From the NCBI GenBank assembly GCA_032690845.1, contig CM064423.1:32863472-32927471 (forward strand): a DNA stretch of 64,000 bases, given 5' to 3'. Position 1 is the first letter of the stretch. Every line of letters starts with the position of its first letter. Of the stretch, positions 54,862 through 64,000 are shown piece by piece. A program made the translations under genes and the position numbers. The notes beneath the pieces are model-generated. The model was not told the origin of the DNA and ran no database searches. It saw only the letters and a list, made by a program, of their open reading frames with translations. This stretch comes from Eleusine coracana subsp. coracana. Its lineage: Eukaryota; Streptophyta; Magnoliopsida; Poales; Poaceae.

Positions 54862-56072
54862 TTCAGGTGCACCGTCAGGTTTGCACTACCCTTTAGTTTT
54901 GTTTTCGTGTTCTTCCTATCGTCCACAGAAAAGCCAAAAAAAAAATTCCCCTGTCCACAACCACGTGTTTAGCCTTTGCATATTTCAATTTCAGAGTTCG
55001 TAGTGTTCAGTTTGTGCCCTAATTCTTGTTTAGTCGCTGGTTTAGTTTGTGTTTTTGTTGTCAGTAGTGTTTTCCTTGCAACCCTAGCCGCCATCCCTTC
55101 GACCACCCTCGGTTTTGTCGGCTTTGTGTGCTAGGGTTGATTGATCAACACGTCCACCCTAATCCCACCCTAAACCCACCCTCAACACCTCGGACCAATT
55201 TTCATAAATTCCACTTTCCGCTGCATCCACCTCGCCAAAAAAAAATCCCTACCCGACCCCAAGCCGGACTCGGGTTTCACTCAAACCCTCGGTTTCTTCA
55301 TAACCGATTCCGACACCCCTTCGGTAAAACAGCCATAACTTTTCGCTCGATTGTCCGTTTTGGCTGAAATTTTTACAGGAGATTCTTGACAAAAAGTTGA
55401 GGTGACCCACACTCAGCTACGCTCTGTGTGCCCTCGTCAAAAAATTCAAAAAAAATCGGGAAGATAAAGAAAAAATTCATTCAAGTTGAAACCCGACGTT
55501 TTCTAAAACTTCAAGATTTTCTGTAGGCCACGTCCTAGCTCTGTTTGAGCTAAAATTGTTTGTGGTTTCTCCCCATTGCTAGTGAGTTGGAAAAAAATAT
55601 CAAAAAAATAAAATAAAATAAAGAAATTTGGGATTCCTACTAGTGCTCCATCTAGCCCTCTGGAATTTCTGAGTTTGGCTGTTTTACACTTAGCCCCCTA
55701 TTATCGACTATGTGCCTTGTCCTCCTTGTTTCTTCTTTGCTATCACTACTGTTCTAGGACATAGTTAGACCAGCAACTAGGAACAAGTTACTTGGGCACT
55801 TATTCAGCTTTACTATCTGTTTTTGATTTGTGTGCCACTTACATATATATATTTGGCCTTCCTAGCTCTACAAACTTCTTCTGGACAGCACATAGGTTAT
55901 TTTGTAACCCTTGCAATCGTGGAACACACCTCCCTGGTACCCTTCGCTTTGTTGTTTTCAGAACTTTGTAAGAGCTTGCAAGAAGCTTCCTTTTGCTGTG
56001 TTGAGAGGCACCACTGCTTAGTAGTTTTGTAGGGATAACCTTCACTTTTTGTTTCCTGTTTTGGTGTTTCTG
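54862..56072 (+). other. Leader of the decayed gypsy element
   Basis: About 1.2 kb between primer-binding site and gag with no gene. A-rich runs lie at 54938-54947 and 55595-55625. It has no sequence similarity by eye to the leader of the complete element, although the lengths are alike. Confidence 0.6.
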
Positions 56073-57511
56073 ATGTCAGGAAGCGATGGAGAGGGTGCTT
56101 CACCCTCAAATTTGATGAGTGCGTGAGCCAAAGTCAGCTACAGAAGGCTTTGCAGGCGGTTCAGAGTGATTTGGCAAAGACGATCACCAGGGCCGTCACC
56201 GACGCCGTCACCAAGCTTCACCTGGGAGAAAGCATTGAGCGTTTGGATAAGAGAGTCTCTAAGTTAACTGATCAGGTTGTCGAATTGGAGACTGCTCACA
56301 AGACCATCAACACTAATACCAACAACAACACCAACACCAACACCAACAACAACGTTGAAGACGATCATGATGAAGCAATGGTGTATAAGGCTGCTGGCAC
56401 TGTCGATAGGTCAGCTACAAGGACCGCAAGGTTACGATGTCGTTTGCAACGTAACCCTCAAGGTATGGGTGGTTTCCATAGCCACAATCGTCGCACACAA
56501 GGTAACCATGCTCCAGATGACCCGTATGCTAAAATTAAGTTTTCAATTCCTTCGTTTTCAGGTCAGTACGATGGTGATGCTTACCTTGATTGGGAAATGA
56601 CGGTAGAATAAAAATTTAATGCCCACCTTGTTCTTGAACAACATAGAGTTAGACAAGCCACTAGTGAGTTTAAGGACTTTGCTATTGTTTGGTGGAGTGC
56701 TCTAGCTGCTGAAACTGATTTGCCTACTACTTGGGAAGAACTTAAGGTAGAAATGCGTGATTGTTTTATTCCTCCTTCTTTTTATAGAGAAATTCGTAAT
56801 AAACTGCAGCATTTAGATCAAGGAGATAAAACTGTTCAGGAGTGTTTTAGTGAGCTTCAGAAGGGTTTGATTCGTTGTGCTGTGGTTGAAAAAGTAGAGG
56901 ATCAGATTTGCCGCTTTTATTCTGGTTTGAGAAAAGAAATTCAGAACATCCTTGATTATAAAGAATTTTATACCCTCAACCAGTGTTTTTAGTATGCTAT
57001 GCTTGCAGAGAAAGAATCACAGGGACTTTTTCAGGCGTTTGAGGAGTACAGCAAGTCCAGGAATTTCTACCCACCATGGCCGACGAGGACTTCGGGGCTG
57101 CCCAAGCCATCTTTCCGGCCGCCCCCACCAGCTAGTGTTTTTTCTGTAGCACCAAGATCAGCCCCTGCCCCTTCTACGTGCTCAGGTAAAAATTCTGTGC
57201 AGGTACCGGCTAGTAGTGTGTCCTCTGTTGCTTCGACGAGACGCACTACAGGGATTCAGTGCCACCGCTGCCATGGTCTTGGCCATGTGCAGAAAGATTG
57301 TCCAAGTATGCGGGCATATGTGGTGACAGATGATGGCGGTTACATGAGCACCTCTGATGTGGAGGATGAGGAGGAGGATGTCGCTGCCACCAGCGGTGAC
57401 CTCGTCCATGGAGGCGGAGATATCACGGGCTACATGAATATTATTGTGCAGCGTGTGCTTAGCACACAAATCCAGCAGCCCGAGATGATGCAGCGACATA
57501 ACTTGTTCTAG
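56073..57511 (+). pseudogene. Gag of the decayed gypsy element
   Basis: The probable start is ATG 56073 (MSGSDGEGA), with a stop and frame change by 56124. The coiled-coil-like N-terminus (56123 on) has RVSKLTDQVVELETAHKT and an Asn/Thr-rich run. The Gag core is IKFSIPSFSGQYDGDAYLDW, then a TAA at 56609-56611 where the intact relative has CAA (Gln). It continues with TTWEELKVEMRDCFIPPSFY and QKGLIRCAVVEKVEDQICRF. The CCHC knuckle starts at 57260 (CHRCHGLGHVQKDC). Confidence 0.85.
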
Positions 57512-60197
57512 ATTTTCTTCGTCATCAAGAACCGTCGAGTACGTGTCATCATTGATGGAGGAAGCTACAACAATTTGGTGAGTTCTGATGTGGTTAAGAA
57601 GCTTGATTTGTCCACACGCCCACATCCATATCCATACTACATTCAGTGGTTAAATGACTCTAGAAAAGCTAAGGTAATCCAAACTTGCAGAGTTCCTTCT
57701 TTCATTGATTCCTATGTGGATTCTGTTGATTGTGATGTTGTACCCATGCAAGCTTGTTCACTTTTATTGGGTAGACCTTGGGAATTTGATAATGATGCTG
57801 TACACCATGGTAAAAGTAATAAGTATACTTTTATGCATAAAGGAACTAAAATTACTTTGTTACCAATGACCCCTGCTGAAATTAAACAAGCTGATTTAGA
57901 ACGAGCTGCTAGTTTGAAAAATAAAGGCCCTGAAATTCAGCAACCTGTTAATTCAGATTCTAAACCAAGTAATATTAATGATTCTTCAAATTCTAAGGGT
58001 GCTGGAATTAAATTACAAGGTCGTTCATGTCTTGCGACAAAATCTGAGCTTGCTGAAATTTCTGCTGATGATATTTGCTATGCTTTGATATGCAAACAAG
58101 CCTTGTTTTCGCTTGGTGATATTGCTTCTAGTGCTTTGCCTCCTGCTGTCACTAACCTTTTGCAGGAGTATGAGGATGTTTTCCCAGTTGAGATACCCCC
58201 GGGATTGCCACCTTTGAGAGGGATTGAGCATCAAATTGATTTGATTCCTGGTGCTACTTTGCCAAACCGTGCGGCTTATAGGACCAACCCTAAGGAGACT
58301 AAGGAGATACAATGACAAGTCCAAGATCTTTTGGATCGTGGGTATGTTCGTCAATCACTTAGTCCTTGTGTTGTTCCTGTACTTTTGGTTCCTAAGAACG
58401 ATGGTTCTTGGCGTATGTGTGTAGATTGTAGAGCCATTAAAACATTACTATTAGGTATCGTCATCCTATTCCTAGGCTAGACGACATGCTTGTTGAGTTA
58501 TGTGGTGCTATAATTTTCACTAAAATTGATTTGCGTAGTGGCTACCATCAAATTAGAATGAAACTTGGAGATGAATGGAAAACAGCTTTCAAAACCAAAT
58601 TTGGGTTGTATGAGTGGTTAGTAATGCCTTTTGGGTTAACTAATGCACCCAGTACTTTCATGCGTTTGATGAATGAGGTTTTAAGACCTTTTATTGGCAA
58701 ATTTGTGGTTTTAAGACCTTTCATTTGCGTGCTGTTTTTGATGCTTTGCGAGTTGCACGTTTATTTGGTAACCTTGAGAAGTGCACCTTTTGCACGGATC
58801 GAGTCTCTTTTCTTGGCTATGTTGTGACTCCACAGGGAATAGAGGTGGATGAGGCAAAGATTGAAGCCATAAAGAGCTGGCCTGTACCAAAAACTATCAC
58901 ACAGGTGAGGAGTTTTCTTGGTCTTGCAGGTTTCTACCGCCGCTTTGTCAAAGATTTCAGCATCATTGCTGCACCATTGCATGAGCTGACAAAGAAGGGC
59001 GTTGACTTCCATTTTGGTAAGGTACATCATGAGTCTTTTGATGCTTTGAAGGACAAACTTACACCTGCACCATTGCTGCAATTACCCAATTTTGATAAGA
59101 CTTTTGACCTTGAATGTGATGCTAGTGGTATAGGCATTGGTGGTGTTTTGATGCAAGATGGTAAACCTGTTGCATACTTTAGTGAGAAAATTACTGGGCC
59201 TGTTTTGAATTATTCCACGTATGATAAGGAACTATATGCACTTGTATGTTCTTTAGAGACGTGGTGTCATTATTTGTTGCCCAAAGAATTTGTTATTCAT
59301 TCTGATCATGAATCACTTAAGTATATTCGTTCTCAATGCAATTTGAACCGTAGACATGCTAAATGGGTTGAGTTTATTGAGTCTTTTCCTTATATTATTA
59401 AACATAAGAAAAGGAAGGATAATGTGATTGCTGATGCTTTATCTAGACGATATACTTTGTTGTCTCAACTTGATTGTAGAATTTTTGGACTTGAGGCAAT
59501 TAAAGAACAATATGTTGCTGATGTTGATTTTAAAGATGTATTGCTGCACTGTAAAGAAGGTCGTGCTTGGAATAAATTTGTGTTGAATGATGGTTTCTTG
59601 TTTAGAGCTAACCGCCTATGCATTCCAGTTGGTTCCGTTCGTCTTTTGTTGTTGCAGGAGGCGCATGGAGGTGGATTGATGGGTCATTTTGGTGCTCAGA
59701 AGATAGAGGATATTCTGACCACACACTTCTTTTGGCCAAGGATGAGGAAAGATGTTGAGCGTTTTGTTGCTCGCTGCACTACATGTCAAAAAGCTAAGTC
59801 TCGATTGAATCCACATGGTTTATACATGCCACATCCTGTTCCTTCTATTCCTTGGGCGGATATTTCTATGGACATTATTTTAGGACTGCCTAGGACTAAG
59901 AGGGGGAGCGATAGCATTTTTGTTGTTATGGATCGTTTTTCCAAGATGGCACACTTTATACCATGTCATAAAACTGATGATGCTAGTTATATTGCTGACC
60001 TTTTTTTCAAAGAAATTGTACGTTTGCATGGTATGCCTTCTACTATTGTTTCAGATCGTGATGCAAAATTCTTGAGTCATTTTTGGCGCACGCTTTGGAA
60101 TAAGTTGGGTACAAAGTTGCTATTTTCTACAACTTGTCATCCACAAACTGATGGACAAACTGAGGTTGTGAACCGCACTTTGGGTACTATGTTGTGA
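57512..60197 (+). pseudogene. Pol of the decayed gypsy element (protease to integrase)
   Basis: The protease reads VIIDGGSYNNL (57548 on). RT starts before a TGA at 58313-58315 (CGT, Arg, at the matching codon of the intact relative), has a frameshift near 58440 and then GYHQIRMKLGDEWKTAFKTK. At 58700-58725 the segment with the YFDD box is missing and a short direct duplication of TTTTAAGACCTTT lies there instead. RNase H (LECDASGIGIGGVL, YDKELYALVCSLE) and integrase (HGGGLMGHFG, CTTCQKAKSRL, DISMDIILGLP, STIVSDRDAKFL, TDGQTEVVNRT) are in one long frame from 58725. A TGA at 60195 stops it. Confidence 0.9.
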
Positions 60198-60203
60198 GCT
60201 ATT

Positions 60204-61055
60204 TTGAAGAAAAATTTGAAGCAATGGGAAGAATGTTTGCCTCATGTTGAGTTTGCTTATAATCGGGCAACACATTCTACTACCAAGGTAAGTCCATTCA
60301 AGGTAGTGTATGGTTTTGATCCCCATACTCCACTTGATATACTTCCTCTACCTATTAATGAGAGAGTTCATGTTGATGCTAAGAAGCATGATGAATTTAT
60401 TTTACAAATGCATAAGACCACTAGACTTAGCATTGAAAAGATGAATGAAAAGTATAAAATTGCTGGTAGTAAAGGTAGAAAGGATGTAAAGCTTGATGTA
60501 GGAGATTTAATGTGGTTACACTTAAGGATGGATAGATTTCCAGAATTGAGAAAGTCTAAACTAATGCCTAGAGCTGATGGTCCATTCAAAATAATGGAGA
60601 AGATTAATGATAATGCATATAAACTTGAGTTGCCTCCCGAGTTCGGGGTTAGTCCTACTTTTAACATTTCAGATTTGAAACCATACTTGGGAGAAGAGGA
60701 TGAGCTTGAGTCGAGGACGACACCACTTCAAGAGGGGGAGGATGATGAGGACATCACTCCTATAGATACACACAACACTCCTCCAATTCTAGACTTCCAA
60801 GGTCTAATGACTAGAGCTCGTGCACGACGACCAAATTTAGAGGTGAGCTCGTTCCTACGTTCTTCGCTATATGTTACTTTTGAGAATGGTTTGCTACCTA
60901 ATGATTATTTTATGATTAGAAACTATGGAGAGGACCAGGAGATGATGGGAGGAGTTGGTAATGTGGAGGACCAGCAAGGGCTTGGAAGCCAAAGTGGAGG
61001 CCCAATCAAAACCGACTTCGAGTCTGTTTCGAGGCCCAGGACCAGTCTGCACTAA
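60204..61055 (+). pseudogene. C-terminal integrase part of the decayed gypsy element, reading into the 3' LTR
   Basis: It encodes LPHVEFAYNRATHSTTKVSP, then IAGSKGRKDVKLDVGDLMWL, KSKLMPRADGPFKIM and FNISDLKPYLGEEDE, the usual C-terminal integrase region. It continues through the purine tract as QEGEDDED and into the LTR with MTRARARRP, ending at 61055, about 313 bp inside the 3' LTR. No chromodomain is seen. Confidence 0.9.
60729..60742 (+). other. Polypurine tract of the decayed gypsy element
   Basis: CAAGAGGGGGAGGA immediately before the LTR, two differences from that of the complete element and also within the coding frame. Confidence 0.9.
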
Positions 61056-61663
61056 AACAGTCGCCCAGGATGCATACGGAGTCAGATTTGGACGTTCTAC
61101 ATATGCGCAGAAAGATAAGGAGAAGACCTTTCCAATGCCACCGGCCTCATGTCAAAATTCATCTGGAGTCATTGGGAATCATCGAAACAAGAGAGAGTCC
61201 AGAATCTGTGTCGGTGCTGCGTCGCCTATTTTTGGCCTTTGGGCTTTGTATCTAGTTGAGCCCAATTAGGGGCGCGTCCAGAGGGTCTTGCACGACCCTA
61301 GGGTCTTTATATACAGCCGCCACCGTACCATTAGGGTTCGGGTTTTGCTTAGATCAATTTTGTTCATAAAAGATGTCGCTGTTCATCGGTTTGTTAGACC
61401 CCAACTTCGAGAGTTTAATCATACATCTGCAATTGTGTTGCATTCTTCGTTATTCTTGCTTGTGTTCTTGATTTGCAGGCAGGGATTAGCCTTCTCGGTG
61501 AGGTCAATCGTCTTTGGACGGTTAATAACCAGAGGAGACGTCGTGCTGTGATTGCGGGGTTTAGAACATGTTGTTCTGAAGCCGGATCGATTTGTGTGTC
61601 GCCTCCGACCAAATCAACTTATCAAGAACCTTTTGAAAGATCGGGAACCCTTGTTCACATCAG
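60743..61663 (+). repeat. 3' LTR of the decayed gypsy element, 921 bp
   Basis: It starts TGATGAGGACATCACTCCTA and ends TTCACATCA. TATATA is at 61308-61313. It retains the 31-bp segment lost from the 5' LTR. GCAAT follows. Confidence 0.95.
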
Positions 61664-62547
61664 CAATGGTGATGATACTCGTGCTCCACTCACAAGTGGG
61701 CATGTGCTTGAGCACGTTACTAGCCTCTATGATCCTCCCCATTATTATATCGACCTTGACAATGTGCACATGGGGGATGTCATGGACATTGGAGGTATCG
61801 TGCTCCTCACTATCCCATCAGAAGGAGACTTCAGGGATTGCAAGAATCCCTATCTGTGAGGATGGGCTTATTGCTCGACATGATGTGGTCAGTGTTGGTC
61901 AATCAAGTAATGCTTTGGATACTAACCCTTCTTCCTCTAGTGCTTGTCTTATGGCTACCACTAGGGTCAACTACAAGAGTAGAGGTACTCATTGGATTCT
62001 TGACAGTTGGTGAACCCAACATATGATCGGGAAGCCAACCATGTTCACCAACATTAATGAAGACGAAGACAGTGAGAAGGTGACTTTTGGGGATAATTCA
62101 AAAGGGAGAGTCAGAGGATCAGGCAAGGTGGCCATTACTGGGGACGTCCATCTCTCCAAGTTCTTTCTTGTGGAAACCCTCAACTTCATCCTCCTGTCCA
62201 TTGGTCAACTCTGTGACATGGGTTTCAAGTGCACATTTGATGAGGATGGTGCAATGATTGAAAATGCAAAGAAAGGGCTAGTATTTCATGGTGTAAGGCA
62301 TGGAAACCTGTATGTCATGGACTTCAAATCAAGCAATATGCCACCAAGAACTTGCCTCTTCACTAAGGCAACTAAAGGATGGTTGTGGCATAGAAGACTG
62401 GCACATGTTGGAATGAATCAGCTTAGAAAAGTGATCAAGAGGAATCTAGTTGAAGGAATCAAGGATGTGACCTTTGAGAAGGACAAACTATGCAGTGCTT
62501 GTTAGGCTGGATAGCAAGTTACATCTTCACATCCCACCAAGTCTTTC
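61664..62547 (+). pseudogene. Copia element 2 Gag end, protease and pre-integrase region
   Basis: Resumes copia sequence at GCAAT. The protease motif reads W-I-L-D-S-W-stop near 62003-62014, where copia element 1 has WILDSGCTQHM, so the active site is destroyed by two nearby changes. The pre-integrase region (62023-62505) keeps GWLWHRRLAHVGMNQL and LCSAC, then two stops (62503-62505 and near 62512). Confidence 0.8.
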
Positions 62548-63200
62548 ATGTCTACATCTCGTCCTCTAGAGCTCTTGCACATGGACTTGTTTGGGCCAAC
62601 ACATTACAAGAGTCTGGGAGGGAACCTATATTGCTTGGTAATTGTGGATGACTTCACGAGATACGCTTGGACCTTCTTTCTTGTGGACAAGTCTCAAGCA
62701 AGTGATATCTTTAGAAAGTTTACAAGGAGAGCAAAGAATGAATTCAAGGCCAACATTGTGAAGATAAGGAGTGACAATGGGACTGAGTTCAAGAACACAA
62801 CAGTGGATGAATATTGTGACAAGAAGGGGATCAAGCATGAATTCTCCGCTACATATACTCCCGAGCAGAATGGAGTAGTGGAAAGGAAGAACAAGACACT
62901 CATCGCTCTTGCTCGTGCCATGTTGGATGAGTATGGAACTCATGAGAGGTTTTGGACTGAAGCAATCAACATAGCTTGCTACACCTCAAACCCTGTCTAT
63001 GTACCGGCTATTGAATAAGACACCCTATGAGCTATTGGTTGGACGGAAACCGAATGTTTCCTATTTTTGGGACTTTGGCTGCACTTGCTACATTCTCAAG
63101 AAAAGGAGGATGCCCGGGAAATTTGAGAGCAGAACTGATAAAGGCATTCTTGTTGGGTACTCAGGACTTTTAAGGCATATAGGATCTACAACTTAGCCAC
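62548..63200 (+). pseudogene. Copia element 2 integrase core
   Basis: The frame from 62548 contains the full catalytic triad: D13 in LLHMDLFGP, D76 in IRSDNGTEF and E112 in NGVVERKN (spacing D-x62-D-x35-E), numbered from 62548. At about 63014 the frame shifts and continues with LNKTPYELLVGRKPN and FWDFGCTCYILKKRRM to about 63196. This core is the part deleted from copia element 1. Confidence 0.85.
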
Positions 63201-64000
63201 AGGTTGCATGGAAGAATCCTATGATGTGCAATTTGATGAGTCAAATGGTTCTTAGAAGGGAGATAAATTTCATGAAGTGAAAATTGGAGATGAGCCTATG
63301 AGGGAAGCTTTGAGGAACATGCCTGTGGGCAAGGTTTTACCCCACGAGGACAATGATGATGATATTGGTGAACCCTCTACTCCATCACCTCAACAAACCT
63401 CCTCCTCTGAGGTGCAAGAACTAGCCCAAAATGCCGTTGACACACCCACTAGCTCCTCCCAAGATTCATTGAGAGTGCATCCATCCACCCAACTGGAAAC
63501 ACAAGTGAGAAGTAAGCCACACGCTTCCCCACATACTTCCTCTCAAGCCACTTCTCCAAGCTCCTCACATGAAACCCCCTCATCCACTCCAAGCTCTAGT
63601 TCCAAAAGGAAAAAGCATATGAGTGATTCTCCGACCTCACTAAGAATCCAAAACACTCATAACTCTAGAAAGCAAGCAATCCATGATGCACAAGATATTT
63701 CACCTAGACATCCTCCCACTCAAGAAGAACATCATCCTAGACCCAAGACCATCAACAAGGATCACTCACGTGACTTGATCATTGGGAGTTCATCTCAAGG
63801 AGTTAGGACAAGGAGGAATCAATACAAGCCCAACTATGTGAGTAAAAAAAATGATGATAAGGCAAATGTTGCAATTGAAAATTTCTCTTTCATCTCCATG
63901 ATTGAGCCTATAATAATTCATGAAGCTATGAATGATCACAAATGAGTTATGGCCATGCAAGAACAACTGAACAACTTCAAGAGGTGCAAAGTATGGAAAC
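63201..64000 (+). pseudogene. Copia element 2 integrase-RT linker and start of RT (window edge)
   Basis: A 222-codon open frame (63277-63945) that is low in hydrophobic residues: Ser/Thr/Pro/His-rich (PSSSHETPSSTPSSSSKRKK) with a basic end (GVRTRRNQYKPNY). This is the variable linker between integrase and RT of copia pol. After the TGA at 63943-63945, the same region as LEEHWVNAMHEEL of element 1 begins (MAMQEQLNNFKRCKVW) and runs off the window. Confidence 0.75.

Larger units (their letters stand above)
53955..61663 (+). mobile_element. Decayed Ty3/gypsy element inserted in copia element 2, probably CRM lineage
   Basis: 7709 bp with LTRs at 53955-54846 and 60743-61663 and a GCAAT duplication. 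It is a relative of the complete element at 34561-41534 (same LTR start, same polyprotein layout) but not a copy of it. The LTRs differ at about 51 of 885 aligned sites by hand count (5.8 percent), giving roughly 2.3 million years at 1.3e-8 per site per year. Gag-pol has several stops, shifts and a missing RT active box. Confidence 0.95.
50870..64000 (+). mobile_element. Copia element 2 (SIRE/Maximus-like), split by a gypsy insertion, runs off window
   Basis: 5' LTR (50870-52702), primer-binding site, gag (52771-53954), then a 7.7-kb gypsy insertion (53955-61663), then the rest of gag/protease, integrase and a long linker (61664-63945). RT starts at the window edge. Same family as copia element 1. 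The protease active site is mutated and Gag has a stop, so it is inactive regardless of the insertion. Confidence 0.9.

Overview
This window is nuclear DNA of a grass-type plant (Poaceae). I infer this from the LTR-retrotransposon lineages, the very long GC-rich LTRs, the AT-rich spacers and the lack of any bacterial operon signal. The exact species cannot be named from the sequence. I found no host protein gene, tRNA or rRNA that I would defend. Nearly all of the 64 kb is LTR retrotransposons, many nested in one another and at different stages of decay.

Layout. 1-8444: repeat-derived DNA with two related blocks that end at a TGTCACACCC-type LTR terminus (1-709 and 7745-8444) and a large diverged inverted repeat (841-2190 against 6215-7533). 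8445-9984: remnant of a minus-strand acidic, coiled-coil-like accessory gene. 9985-12561: 3' end of a SIRE/Maximus-like Ty1/copia element with a full 3' LTR. 12562-15834: minus-strand Ty3/gypsy LTR and gag pieces in an alternating order. 15835-25366: a 3'-truncated, minus-strand Tat-lineage Ty3/gypsy element with gag, protease, RT, two RNase H domains and integrase, plus an oppositely transcribed, probably spliced accessory gene. 25367-30140: a second, internally deleted copia element. 30140-34560: Athila-like LTR fragments around about 2 kb of DNA with no recognised content.

34561-41534 holds the best-preserved element: a complete Ty3/gypsy retrotransposon with two 640-bp LTRs, a perfect TAACA target-site duplication, a primer-binding site, a purine tract and one uninterrupted 1579-codon gag-pol frame. 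A hand comparison of its LTRs gives about 7 differences in 640 bp, so it is young. 41557-48742 is a minus-strand Athila-like element whose internal region encodes only Gag-like sequence, apparently two Gag domains in tandem. 48743-50869 holds two LTR-like fragments. 50870-64000 (running off the end) is a third copia element that was split at 53954/61664 by an older, inactivated Ty3/gypsy element. That event is proven by a GCAAT target-site duplication and by the uninterrupted homologous site in the copia element at 27 kb.

How the parts relate. The two Ty3/gypsy elements at 34.6-41.5 kb and 54.0-61.7 kb are related: both have LTRs that start TGATGAGGACATCA and a gag-pol frame that reads through the purine tract into the 3' LTR. 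This layout is known from the CRM (centromeric retrotransposon) lineage. If the assignment holds, the window may lie in or near pericentromeric chromatin, but I saw no centromeric satellite. The copia elements at 25-30 kb and 51-64 kb are the same family, and the LTR at 10.8-12.6 kb belongs with them.
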